A stretch of 29,237 bases of DNA. It comes from REEB509 sp049314555 (GTDB lineage Bacteria > Pseudomonadota > Alphaproteobacteria > Caulobacterales > Aquidulcibacteraceae). The stretch lies in NCBI GenBank assembly GCA_049314555.1, contig JBMOEW010000036.1:1-29237 (forward strand), read 5' to 3'. The translations under genes and the position numbers were made by a program. Position 1 is the first letter of the stretch; every line of letters begins with the position of its first letter. Below the pieces are notes generated by a model, which saw nothing but the letters and a program-made list of their open reading frames with translations, made no database searches and was not told the origin of the DNA. Of this stretch, positions 1 to 7,397 are shown in pieces.

Positions 1-196
1 GCCTGGCAACGCTGCCCCCACCGCCAGCCGCCGCTGCCAGTCCGCAGGCACCGATAGCCGCCCCCGCTGCGCCCACCGAGCCGCAGCCAATCATGGCCAC
101 TCTGGAACAAATCAGTGTACAGATCGGCTCCGCGCTTGCGAGCCTGGCAACGCTGCCCCCACCGCCAGCCGCCGCTGCCAGTCCGCAGGCACCGAT
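1..196 (+). repeat. In-frame 141-bp tandem repeat (47 codons), first copy cut by window edge
   Basis: Bases 1-55 recur identically at 142-196, an offset of 141 bp or exactly 47 codons. The repeat encodes the Ala/Pro segment LATLPPPPAAAASPQAPIA. Between the two copies lies TEPQPIMATLEQISVQIGSALAS. The near-perfect nucleotide identity points to recent duplication or ongoing copy-number change. More copies may lie to the left of the window. Confidence 0.9.
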
Positions 197-1628
197 TGCC
201 GCGGCCCTGCCACAGGTGGCCGCCGCCCCCGCAAATCCGGCCGAACCGATCTTGCTTTCGGCCACGATGCCGCAACCGCCAGCCGCTGCCCCCACCCTGC
301 CAACAGCAACCGCCGATCCCCCAAGCGCCACCCAGGCCTGGCCCGTGATCCCGGTTGCAGCCGAACAAGTCCCAACGCCGATCGTTTTGCCCGATGGGGT
401 GGTTGCCGAAACGCTGGCCCTGGCCATCCACGATGCCGTCCAGCAAAACCCAGAGATCCAAATCGCCGCCGCCCAACGTGACGATGCCCGCTACGGCGTC
501 GACGAAGCGCGCGCAGCCCTCCTGCCAACGGTGGACGTCAACATCCAATCCGGTCGCGAGCGCACCCGCCCCGAAGACGAACGCGACGATCTCCACAGCC
601 GCACGGAAGCCAACCTCACCGTGCGCCAAAACCTGTGGGACTTCGGGGCCGCCCGCTCCGGTGTGAACGGCGCCAGTGCCACCGCTCGCAGCGCCGAATT
701 CGCCTATCGCGAGCGTGTCGACGGTGTCGCCATGGAAATCGCTTCGGTGTTTCATACCGTCCTGCAACGCCAAGCCGTGGTGCGTCTGGCGGAAGAAAAT
801 CTCGCCGCCCACGAACGAATTCTCCAAACCGTCCAATCACAGAACGAATTTGGCCTGGTGACGGGTGCAGACGTCAGCAGGGTCGAAACCCGCCTCAATG
901 CAGCACGTGCGGACCTCTTGGATCAGCGCTCCAGCCTGGAGCAATCCAGGGAGGATTTCCGCCGCCTCCTTGACCGCGCGCCTTTGACCTTGGCTCCCCC
1001 CGGCGACATCTCCGCCTACCTGCCCCCAACGGTGGAAGACGCCGTCGACATGCTGGATGAAACCAACCCCAAAGTGATGCAGGCACGCATGGCCTATGAA
1101 AGCCTGCAACGCCAACGCGACCAACAGCGCGCCGGTTTTTTGCCGCGCGTGGAAGTCGAAATCCAAGGCGGCATGCGTGAAAACGTGGGCGCTTCCAATG
1201 GCCAGACCGACGACGCCCGCGCCATGATCAACATGCGCGTCCCAATTTGGGACGGCGGCGCACGCTCGGCCTCCATTGCCCGGATCGGCACCCGCATGCG
1301 CCAAGCCGAATTTGAGGTGGACCGCGCCCGCCGCGACGCCGAACAGGCCGTGCGCAACGACTACACCGCGCTTGGGTCCGCGCGGGAAAAAGTGGCAGCC
1401 ATCGACGACGAAGTGGCTGCTTCAGAACGCCTGGTGGTGCTCTATGATGCGCAGTTCCGCGAAGGCAGCCGCAGCGTTTTTGACCTCCTCGATGGCCAGC
1501 AAACGCTTTATACGGCAAAAGTTCGCCGCGAAGCCAACCGGACCGAAATGCGCCTGTCTGGCTATCGCGTGTTACGTACCCTGGGCTCGCTGGTGGAAGT
1601 GATCATGGATCAGTCCGCCACCCCTTGA
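1..1628 (+). CDS. TolC-family outer membrane efflux/type I secretion protein, 5' end outside window
   Basis: The reading frame is open through the left edge (first full codon at position 3) and ends with TGA at 1626-1628. An internal ATG at 93 exists, but the same Ala/Pro-rich sequence continues upstream of it, so the gene is treated as partial. The last ~400 residues look like a TolC/OEP repeat protein. They start at ETLALAIHDAVQQNPE, then the LLP.V segment, long Ala/Arg/Glu-rich helices, and the second repeat with FLPRVEVEIQGG and VPIWDGGARS. TolC proteins form trimeric outer-membrane channels for type I secretion or efflux. No signal peptide is visible and should lie outside the window. 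The Ala/Pro-rich region before the domain is unusual and contains an in-frame 141-bp repeat. The next gene begins 57 bp downstream and is unrelated. The family is confident; the exported substrate is unknown. Confidence 0.85.
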   Translation, partial: LATLPPPPAAAASPQAPIAAPAAPTEPQPIMATLEQISVQIGSALASLATLPPPPAAAASPQAPIAAALPQVAAAPANPAEPILLSATMPQPPAAAPTLPTATADPPSATQAWPVIPVAAEQVPTPIVLPDGVVAETLALAIHDAVQQNPEIQIAAAQRDDARYGVDEARAALLPTVDVNIQSGRERTRPEDERDDLHSRTEANLTVRQNLWDFGAARSGVNGASATARSAEFAYRERVDGVAMEIASVFHTVLQRQAVVRLAEENLAAHERILQTVQSQNEFGLVTGADVSRVETRLNAARADLLDQRSSLEQSREDFRRLLDRAPLTLAPPGDISAYLPPTVEDAVDMLDETNPKVMQARMAYESLQRQRDQQRAGFLPRVEVEIQGGMRENVGASNGQTDDARAMINMRVPIWDGGARSASIARIGTRMRQAEFEVDRARRDAEQAVRNDYTALGSAREKVAAIDDEVAASERLVVLYDAQFREGSRSVFDLLDGQQTLYTAKVRREANRTEMRLSGYRVLRTLGSLVEVIMDQSATP

Positions 1629-1684
1629 AATTTCGTGACGCCCCCGTCATCGTTAGACATCGAAGCCCTCGCAAAGGTCTAACC

Positions 1685-2599
1685 ATGACGATCGCTGCCC
1701 TCCGCACGCCCGAAGAACGCTTCGCAACCCTCCCAGGTTTCCCCTATCGTCCTCACGCGATTGAGGATTTGCCGGGGTATGCGGGCCTGCGATGGTCCTA
1801 TATCGACGAGGGCCCCAAACAGTCAGCGCACACGTTTTTGTGCCTGCATGGCGAGCCCAGCTGGAGCTACCTCTATCGCCGGATGATCCCGGTCTTCCTG
1901 GAAAGCGGTGCCCGGGTCGTCGCCCCCGACCTTTTCGGGTTCGGCCGTTCTGATAAGCCCGTGAACGACGAAGTCTACACCTGGAGCTTTCACCGGCGTG
2001 CGATTCTCGCCTTCATTGAGCGGCTCAACCTCACCAACATCACACTTGTGGTGCAGGACTGGGGCGGGCTTTTGGGCCTGACCATCCCGGTAGACATGCC
2101 AGAACGGATCAGCCGCCTGCTGATCATGAATACCGCCTTCGCCACCGGCACATCCCCCTCCGCCGGCTTTATGGCATGGCGTGAATACGCTGCGCGCACC
2201 CCGGATCTGCCGATTGGAAACCTGATTTCCCGCGGCACCCCGCATTTGACCCCAGACGAAATCGCCGCCTACGACGCCCCTTACCCGGATGCGAGGTACA
2301 AGGCCGGCGCGCGCCGCTTCCCACAGCTTGTTCCGCTCACCGATGATCCGATCTACGCCGATGCGGTCGAAACCTCAAAAAAAGCCCGCGCCTGGTGGAA
2401 AGACCAGTTCTCCGGCCCAAGCTTCATGGCCATTGGCGATGCAGACCCCGTCCTGGGCCCCGCCGTGATGGCCGCCGTGCGCGCCAATATCAAGGGCTGC
2501 CCCGAGCCGTTGGTGATCCCGGGGGGTGGCCATTTCGTCCAGGAATGGGGCGAACAAATCGCAACAGCAGCGCTTGCACACTTCGGAAAAACCCCATGA
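1685..2599 (+). CDS. Haloalkane dehalogenase, HLD-I (DhlA/DhmA-like)
   Basis: This 304-residue alpha/beta hydrolase closely resembles Xanthobacter DhlA along its length. Family members split a carbon-halogen bond by water, giving an alcohol and halide in the cytoplasm. Visible landmarks are HGEPSWSYLYR (55-65), the nucleophile Asp125 in VVQDWGG with halide-binding Trp126, a likely second halide Trp at 165 (GFMAWREY), the acid Asp254 (GDADPVLGP), and His283 in GGGHFVQEWGEQ. The start at 1685 is preferred over an in-frame ATG at 1625, which overlaps the TolC end and would add 20 non-homologous residues. The stop overlaps the next start (ATGA), so the two are probably co-translated. Substrate range cannot be read; physiological roles of HLDs are often unknown. 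Confidence 0.92.
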   Translation: MTIAALRTPEERFATLPGFPYRPHAIEDLPGYAGLRWSYIDEGPKQSAHTFLCLHGEPSWSYLYRRMIPVFLESGARVVAPDLFGFGRSDKPVNDEVYTWSFHRRAILAFIERLNLTNITLVVQDWGGLLGLTIPVDMPERISRLLIMNTAFATGTSPSAGFMAWREYAARTPDLPIGNLISRGTPHLTPDEIAAYDAPYPDARYKAGARRFPQLVPLTDDPIYADAVETSKKARAWWKDQFSGPSFMAIGDADPVLGPAVMAAVRANIKGCPEPLVIPGGGHFVQEWGEQIATAALAHFGKTP

Positions 2600-2862
2600 C
2601 GGACAACACCGCCGAAAGCCTTGGCATGGCCACCGCCATGCTCACCCGCGCCATGCTACAGGCCGCCGCAGCGGATGCCACAGCTGCGCCGATTCTGGCG
2701 TCGCTATCCCTGGATTGCGCAACCCCAAGCCAAGCACAGGCCACCGTGGCGCAGGCCCGCGTCACCCGCGCCACCCGCTCCATTGTTTTTGCACAAGGCG
2801 AAGTGCGCAGCCCAACCGGCGAGCTGATCTTGGCCGGATCAGCGGTTTTTCGTTTGGCGTGA
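2596..2862 (+). CDS. Small hotdog-fold (PaaI thioesterase-like) protein
   Basis: This 88-residue protein overlaps the dehalogenase stop by four bases (ATGA). Its second half, LASLSLDC then VTRATRSIVFAQGEVRSPTGELILAGSAVFRLA, has the strand pattern of the C-terminal half of PaaI/YdiI hotdog thioesterases. In these the last strands read as arginine-rich, then G.LVA.a...f. Hotdog domains are usually 120-140 residues, and here the N-terminal strands and part of the active-site helix are missing or very divergent. It may be a reduced hotdog subunit or a truncated gene. The tight overlap suggests co-expression with the dehalogenase. Function is uncertain. Confidence 0.6.
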   Translation: MTDNTAESLGMATAMLTRAMLQAAAADATAAPILASLSLDCATPSQAQATVAQARVTRATRSIVFAQGEVRSPTGELILAGSAVFRLA

Positions 2863-3230
2863 GCCAAGCCGTCAGCAGTAGGAATTGGCCCAAACTTATC
2901 CTCCTCCTGAAAATCCGGGTTAAGTTTGGCTCATCTGCACCGGCATCGGGGATGAAGCGCTGTCCCTTCAGGGTGCGGAACGGTAGAATGGGAGCGGTAC
3001 AGGCGAAGCGGTCTGTGCAAGGACCATGTCGACGGTAAGCCCCCGTGCGAAAAGGGGTCGTTGAAGAGTCTGCCAGAACGTGCGCCAGGCAGGCCTAGTG
3101 TGCGGCGGTGGTTGGGGTGATCGAACCCGCAATCATCCAGATACAAACCAAACGGCATCGCCGGATCAGCTCGGCCACCGCCGCTCCCCGATCTTCTCCA
3201 CACGGTGAAAGCCGATGCGGACCTTGGAGT
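2863..3230. other. 368-bp gene-poor region with one inverted repeat
   Basis: This stretch lies between the hotdog gene and the end of the convergent TlpA-like gene. I see no convincing gene. Short open frames on both strands (for example 2931-3203 minus) have no recognisable domain. No tRNA or rRNA pattern and no T-rich terminator is clear. It contains the inverted repeat at 2890-2929. It could be remnant mobile DNA or untranslated sequence. Confidence 0.5.
2890..2929. repeat. Perfect 9-bp inverted repeat CCAAACTTA / TAAGTTTGG
   Basis: The arms are 2890-2898 and 2921-2929, separated by 22 bases. The stem is AT-rich and is not followed by a T run, so it is a poor rho-independent terminator. 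It might be an operator-like site or the trace of a mobile-element end. No supporting gene is adjacent. Confidence 0.45.
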
Positions 3231-3788
3231 TCACCCCCGCGCCAACGCGCGCGCCTGGGCCAAAAGCCCGTCACCGCCCGCAGCCCCCAAGTCGGTGCGC
3301 CAGTGTCGTATAACGCCCTGCCGGTCGATCACCAGATAGGTCGGGAACCACCCAATCTGATAAACATTGCGCGCAAAATCCCGGCCGTGTTCAAACGCCA
3401 CCGGCCAGCTATAACCGCGCTCTTCAAAATAGCGCGGCACGCTGCCCCATCGGCCGAACCGACCGCGCGTGTGGATCGCCAGAAACGACAATCCCTCCAC
3501 CGCCTGCGCTTGGCGCACCAAAGAGGCGGTATATGCACCATCCGCGAGGCAATCCGGGCACCACAACCCCCACCAATACAAGATCAACGCGCGGCCACGA
3601 TAATCAGACAACCGCGCCCGTCCGCCGCCGAGTTTTTCTAGGTCAAACGGCGGTGCCGCTTGGTTCGACAACGCGTAGGTTTGGGGCCGCGGGTCCGTCG
3701 CTCCCGGCACCACACCCTGGGCAAACGCCGGCGGTGCCGCCAACGCAGCCGCCCCCGCCAACACCATCGCCCGTCGATCAACCATCAT
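3231..3788 (-). CDS. Exported TlpA-like thioredoxin-fold protein
   Basis: The protein has an N-terminal export signal (MMVDRRAMVLAGAAALAAPP followed by AFAQ, with a Tat-like RR pair). After a linker comes a thioredoxin fold with the CxxC motif WCPDC (Cys77, Cys80) and the cis-Pro segment WFPTYLVID. Such proteins act in the periplasm as thiol-disulfide oxidoreductases. The start at 3788 is chosen over an in-frame codon at 3824 because a GGAGG lies nine bases upstream and the signal peptide begins there. A second ATG follows at 3785. The gene is divergent from egtB, with about 110 bp between them. Its partner substrate is unknown; a link to the neighbouring thiol-related gene is only inference. 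Confidence 0.82.
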   Translation of the reverse strand: MMVDRRAMVLAGAAALAAPPAFAQGVVPGATDPRPQTYALSNQAAPPFDLEKLGGGRARLSDYRGRALILYWWGLWCPDCLADGAYTASLVRQAQAVEGLSFLAIHTRGRFGRWGSVPRYFEERGYSWPVAFEHGRDFARNVYQIGWFPTYLVIDRQGVIRHWRTDLGAAGGDGLLAQARALARG

Positions 3789-3901
3789 TGCGCCGCACCT
3801 CCAAGCCACACAATAAAGGCCCATCGCCCGTGCGTCATCAAGTCAGGCTTGCGCATCCACCCCCACTTCCCTTAACCAGAGCCGGAACCAAGGAGGTCGC
3901 G

Positions 3902-5188
3902 ATGGCCCACCCCGCTACCGCCAAGGATCAATCCCGTCGGGCCCTCGCAAGCCGCTTTGCCGCCGTCCGCGCCGATACCCGTCGCCTGATCGCAGCGCTT
4001 GGCCCTGAAGACATGACCCTGCAGTCGATGCCAGAGGCGAGCCCCGCGAAGTGGCATTTGGCGCACACCACTTGGTTTTTTGAAACCTTTATCCTCATCC
4101 CGCATGCGCCGGGGTATTGTGCTTTCAACGCCGCCTTCGCCGTTTTGTTTAACTCCTACTATCAAGGCATAGGCCCGCAATGGGCGCGCGCGCAGCGTGG
4201 CCAGCTTTCAAGGCCAGATGTGGCAACCGTTCTTGCCTATCGCGAAGCGGTCGAACAAGCCGTCCTTGCACAGATAGAAACCGCGCCGTCTGCCCTGTGG
4301 CGCACCCTCGCACCGCTTCTGGAGCTTGGCATAAACCACGAACAGCAGCACCAGGAATTGCTCTGTACAGACATCAAACACGCCTTCAGCCTTAATCCCC
4401 TGTTACCCGCCGCCATGCCCGGCTCACCGCATGAAAGCGAACACGAAGCGCCGGCCCAAACCTGGATTGAAGGCCCAGAAGGCCTGCAAACCATTGGCGC
4501 GGCCGGCACGGGCTTTACCTTTGACAACGAGCACCCAAGCCACAAGGTCTACCTAACCCGCTACGCCCTCGCCTCCCGCCCGGTCACCAACGCCGAATTC
4601 CTCGCCTTCATCGAAGACGGCGGCTACCGCACCGCCAGCCTTTGGCTCGCCGAAGGGTGGGAACGGATCAACACCGAAGGCTGGCATCACCCGCTCTATT
4701 GGACGCTTACGGGCGATGGCTGGCAGGAATTCGCTTTGGGCGGACCGATGCCCCTGGACCGCGCGCGACCCGCATGCCACCTCAGCGCGTTTGAGGCCGC
4801 GGCCTTCGCCACTTGGGCCGGCGCGCGCTTACCCACAGAAGCCGAATGGGAGGCCGTGGCCAGTGCCGCTTGGTCAAAAACCGCAGCAAATTGGCTATTC
4901 TCACACCCCATGGGGCACCCCACCGCCGCTGGCCCAGAGCCCGGCCTCCAACAGCTCGCCGGCGATGTCTGGGAATGGACCCAAAGCGCCTACGGCCCCT
5001 ATCCGGGCTTTGCTCCGGCAGCCGGTGCCGTCGGTGAATACAATGGCAAGTTTATGATCAACCAACTTGTCCTGCGTGGCGGCTCCTGCCTCACACCCGC
5101 AGGCCACTGCCGCCCCAGCTATCGCAACTTTTTCCCCGCCCACGCCCGCTGGCAAATGAGCGGCATTCGCCTGGCCAAGGATCTCTAA
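3902..5188 (+). CDS. egtB: EgtB-type ergothioneine sulfoxide synthase (DinB_2 + FGE-sulfatase)
   Basis: This 428-residue protein has the EgtB architecture: an N-terminal DinB_2 domain with SPAKWHLAHTTWFFE (His52/His55) and GINHEQQHQE (His146, His150), the latter supplying the iron ligands. It is followed by a formylglycine-generating-enzyme-like domain with LPTEAEWE, GDVWEWT and RGGS near the end. EgtB oxidatively couples trimethylhistidine (hercynine) to a thiol, a central step of ergothioneine synthesis in the cytoplasm. The start at 3902 has an AAGGAGG six bases upstream; the frame is open further upstream but without homology. The histidine methyltransferase gene egtD, usually next to it, is not in the window. 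The stop overlaps the convergent CoA-transferase stop by four bases. A related role such as SenA-type chemistry is less likely. Confidence 0.87.
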   Translation: MAHPATAKDQSRRALASRFAAVRADTRRLIAALGPEDMTLQSMPEASPAKWHLAHTTWFFETFILIPHAPGYCAFNAAFAVLFNSYYQGIGPQWARAQRGQLSRPDVATVLAYREAVEQAVLAQIETAPSALWRTLAPLLELGINHEQQHQELLCTDIKHAFSLNPLLPAAMPGSPHESEHEAPAQTWIEGPEGLQTIGAAGTGFTFDNEHPSHKVYLTRYALASRPVTNAEFLAFIEDGGYRTASLWLAEGWERINTEGWHHPLYWTLTGDGWQEFALGGPMPLDRARPACHLSAFEAAAFATWAGARLPTEAEWEAVASAAWSKTAANWLFSHPMGHPTAAGPEPGLQQLAGDVWEWTQSAYGPYPGFAPAAGAVGEYNGKFMINQLVLRGGSCLTPAGHCRPSYRNFFPAHARWQMSGIRLAKDL

Positions 5189-6396
5189 CCGATCACGCCC
5201 GCTGCCCGCAGGGCCTCCACCCGCTGCTTATCAAGCCCCAACAAAGTCTCAAACACAAACGCATTGTCCGCCCCCGGAGAACGGCCCGGAAATCGAACAT
5301 TCCCAGGTGTCGCCGAAAACTGCGGCACCGGTGCCTGCATCAAGATCTCACCCAAAGCCGGGTCCATCGCCTTCACGATCGCGTTGCGCGCAGCATAATG
5401 GGGATCTGCAAGCATCTCCGGTGGCCGAAACACCCGCCCGAACGGCACCCCATGCGCTTCGCACACCGCCTCCAGCGCATCCATGCTCAACGGGTGCGTC
5501 CATGCCTCCACCAGGGCATCCAGCTCGCCCTGCCGCTCGCCACGCTCCGTATGCGTTGCAAATCGCGGATCCGCCGCCAACTCCGGTCGCCCCATCGCCG
5601 CCGCCAAGCGCTCAAACACCGTATCTTGATTGGCGGCGATCACCACAAACCCGTCCGCGGCCTCGTAGATGTTGGACGGCGCAATCTTCGGCAAAATCGG
5701 ACCCGTCCGTGGCCGGATATATCCGCCAAACTGATATTCGGGTATGATGCTCTCCATCATCGCCAGAACGGCCTCGTAAATAGCGGAGTCTACCACCTGC
5801 CCCTCGCCCGTTTTGTCCCGGTGGCGCAGCGCAGCCACAGCCCCCAGCGCGGCAAAAGTCGCAGCCAGCGAATCGCCGATCGAAATGCCCGCGCGCGCCG
5901 GCTTGCGGTCCGCCTCTCCGATCACCGCCCGCAATCCCCCCATCGCTTCGCCCACACTGGCATACCCTGCCCGCGGCGCATACGGTCCGGTTTGCCCATA
6001 TCCCGACACCCGAACCATGATCAGCCTCGGGTTGACGGCCTTCAGCGCTTCAAACGAAAGCCCCCACTTCTCCATCGTCCCTGGCCGGAAGTTCTCGACA
6101 AGAATATCCGCTTTACCCACCAGCGCCTTCAACAGGGCCTGCCCCTCCACTTTCCGCAAATCCAACGTCGCGCATCTTTTGTTGCGCCCCACGATGGAAA
6201 ACCAGACGGACTTCCCCTGCGGCCGCACTTGCCCCCATTCTCGAAGTGGATCGGGCTGGCCCGGCGGCTCGATCTTGATCACCTCGGCCCCAAGATCCCC
6301 CAAGAGCTGGCCACAAAACGGGCCTGCCAGAAGCACCCCAAGCTCAATCACCCGCAGCCCAGCAAGCGGCCCCGTCGCTTCGTGTGTATCACTCAT
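5185..6396 (-). CDS. CaiB/BaiF (class III) CoA-transferase
   Basis: At 403 residues it has the usual family length. The N-terminus reads LAGLRVIELGVLLAGPFCGQ then LGDLGAEVIKIEPPG, followed by ENFRPGTMEKWG and SGYGQTGPYA. Asp175 in SIGDSLAATFAALGAV is the expected catalytic aspartate that forms the anhydride intermediate. These enzymes move CoA between carboxylic acids in the cytoplasm. It lies 72 bp divergent from an HMG-CoA-lyase-like gene, an arrangement common in catabolism of branched or dicarboxylic acyl-CoAs. The acid substrate cannot be deduced. The 3' end overlaps convergent egtB by 4 bp. Confidence 0.9.
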   Translation of the reverse strand: MSDTHEATGPLAGLRVIELGVLLAGPFCGQLLGDLGAEVIKIEPPGQPDPLREWGQVRPQGKSVWFSIVGRNKRCATLDLRKVEGQALLKALVGKADILVENFRPGTMEKWGLSFEALKAVNPRLIMVRVSGYGQTGPYAPRAGYASVGEAMGGLRAVIGEADRKPARAGISIGDSLAATFAALGAVAALRHRDKTGEGQVVDSAIYEAVLAMMESIIPEYQFGGYIRPRTGPILPKIAPSNIYEAADGFVVIAANQDTVFERLAAAMGRPELAADPRFATHTERGERQGELDALVEAWTHPLSMDALEAVCEAHGVPFGRVFRPPEMLADPHYAARNAIVKAMDPALGEILMQAPVPQFSATPGNVRFPGRSPGADNAFVFETLLGLDKQRVEALRAAGVIG

Positions 6397-6468
6397 GCCC
6401 CCTCAAACCACGCCGCGCTTGGCCTAGCAAGACGCTTCGCGTAAACTGTTTGCCGGAGACCGCTGCAA

Positions 6469-7374
6469 ATGAACCAAACCCTAGAGATCGTTGAGGTCGG
6501 GGCCCGTGACGGCCTGCAAAACGAATCCACGCTCGTCGCAACAAGCGATAAACTGCAACTCATTCACAAAGCGGCCGCCGCCGGCATCCGGCGCATCGAA
6601 GTGGCAAGCTTCGTGAACCCCAAGCGCGTGCCGCAGATGGCCGATGCAGAAGCGGTTTGCGAGGGCGTGCGCACCCTTTCCGGCGTAACGCGCATTGGCC
6701 TCGTTCTGAACCAGCGCGGCGCCGCGCGCGCCCTGGAAACGTGCGTAGACGAACTAGGCACCGTCGCCAGCGCGTCCGATGGTTTTGGCATCGCCAACCA
6801 GGCGCAAACCAGCGCCGAAAGTGTAGCCGAAGCTTGCGCAATCATTGCCATGGCACGCGCCGCCGGAAGATCCGCACAAGTCACAATTTCCGTCGCTTTT
6901 GGCTGCCCGTTCGACGGCGAAGTAAACTCCGCCCACGTCGCAAACATGGCATCCGAACTCGCCAAAGCACAACCCCGCGAAATTGCCATCGCCGACACCA
7001 TTGGCGTCGGCGTCCCAAGCCAAGTCAAAGACCTGATCCACCGCATCCAGGCAGCGGCACCAGACGTTCCGATCCGCGCGCACTTTCACAACACCAGAAA
7101 CACCGCCTTGGCCAATGCCGTCGCTGCTTGGGAAGCCGGTGTCACAACCCTGGATGGATCGCTTGCCGGCATCGGCGGCTGCCCCTTCGCGCCGAATGCC
7201 ACCGGCAACGTACCAACGGAAGATCTGCTCTACCTTTTCCACCGCATGGGGATCAAAACCGGCGTCGATCTCCCAGCCGCGATTGAAGCCGCCCGCTTCA
7301 TTGGCGAGGTCCTGGGTAAACAAACCCCTGGCATGGTGTCCCGCGCCGGCCCGTTCCCCTCGCCCATAAGGTAA
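6469..7374 (+). CDS. HMG-CoA lyase-like enzyme (HMGL family)
   Basis: This 301-residue TIM-barrel lyase has EVGARDGLQNE near the start (Arg13, Asp14), metal-binding RAHFHNTRN (His205, His207), and GGCPFAPNATGNVPTEDLLYL with catalytic Cys238. These match the HMG-CoA lyase family, which cleaves 3-hydroxy-3-methyl acyl-CoAs to acetyl-CoA plus a ketone or acid. Family members can also act on other 3-hydroxyacyl- or citramalyl-type CoAs. A GGAG lies about 10 bases before the ATG at 6469. It is divergent from the CoA-transferase, which could supply its CoA thioester. The next gene is convergent with a 23-bp gap. Confidence 0.88.
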   Translation: MNQTLEIVEVGARDGLQNESTLVATSDKLQLIHKAAAAGIRRIEVASFVNPKRVPQMADAEAVCEGVRTLSGVTRIGLVLNQRGAARALETCVDELGTVASASDGFGIANQAQTSAESVAEACAIIAMARAAGRSAQVTISVAFGCPFDGEVNSAHVANMASELAKAQPREIAIADTIGVGVPSQVKDLIHRIQAAAPDVPIRAHFHNTRNTALANAVAAWEAGVTTLDGSLAGIGGCPFAPNATGNVPTEDLLYLFHRMGIKTGVDLPAAIEAARFIGEVLGKQTPGMVSRAGPFPSPIR

Positions 7375-7397
7375 GGCCGGAACACTCCAGACCCGGC

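Noticed and set aside
2890..2929. Terminator for the hotdog gene
   Set aside because: The inverted repeat is AT-rich, has a 22-base loop and no T run after it, so it is only listed as a repeat.
2931..3203. 90-residue open frame on the minus strand in the gene-poor gap
   Set aside because: No recognisable domain, no good ribosome-binding site; kept only as part of the unexplained region.
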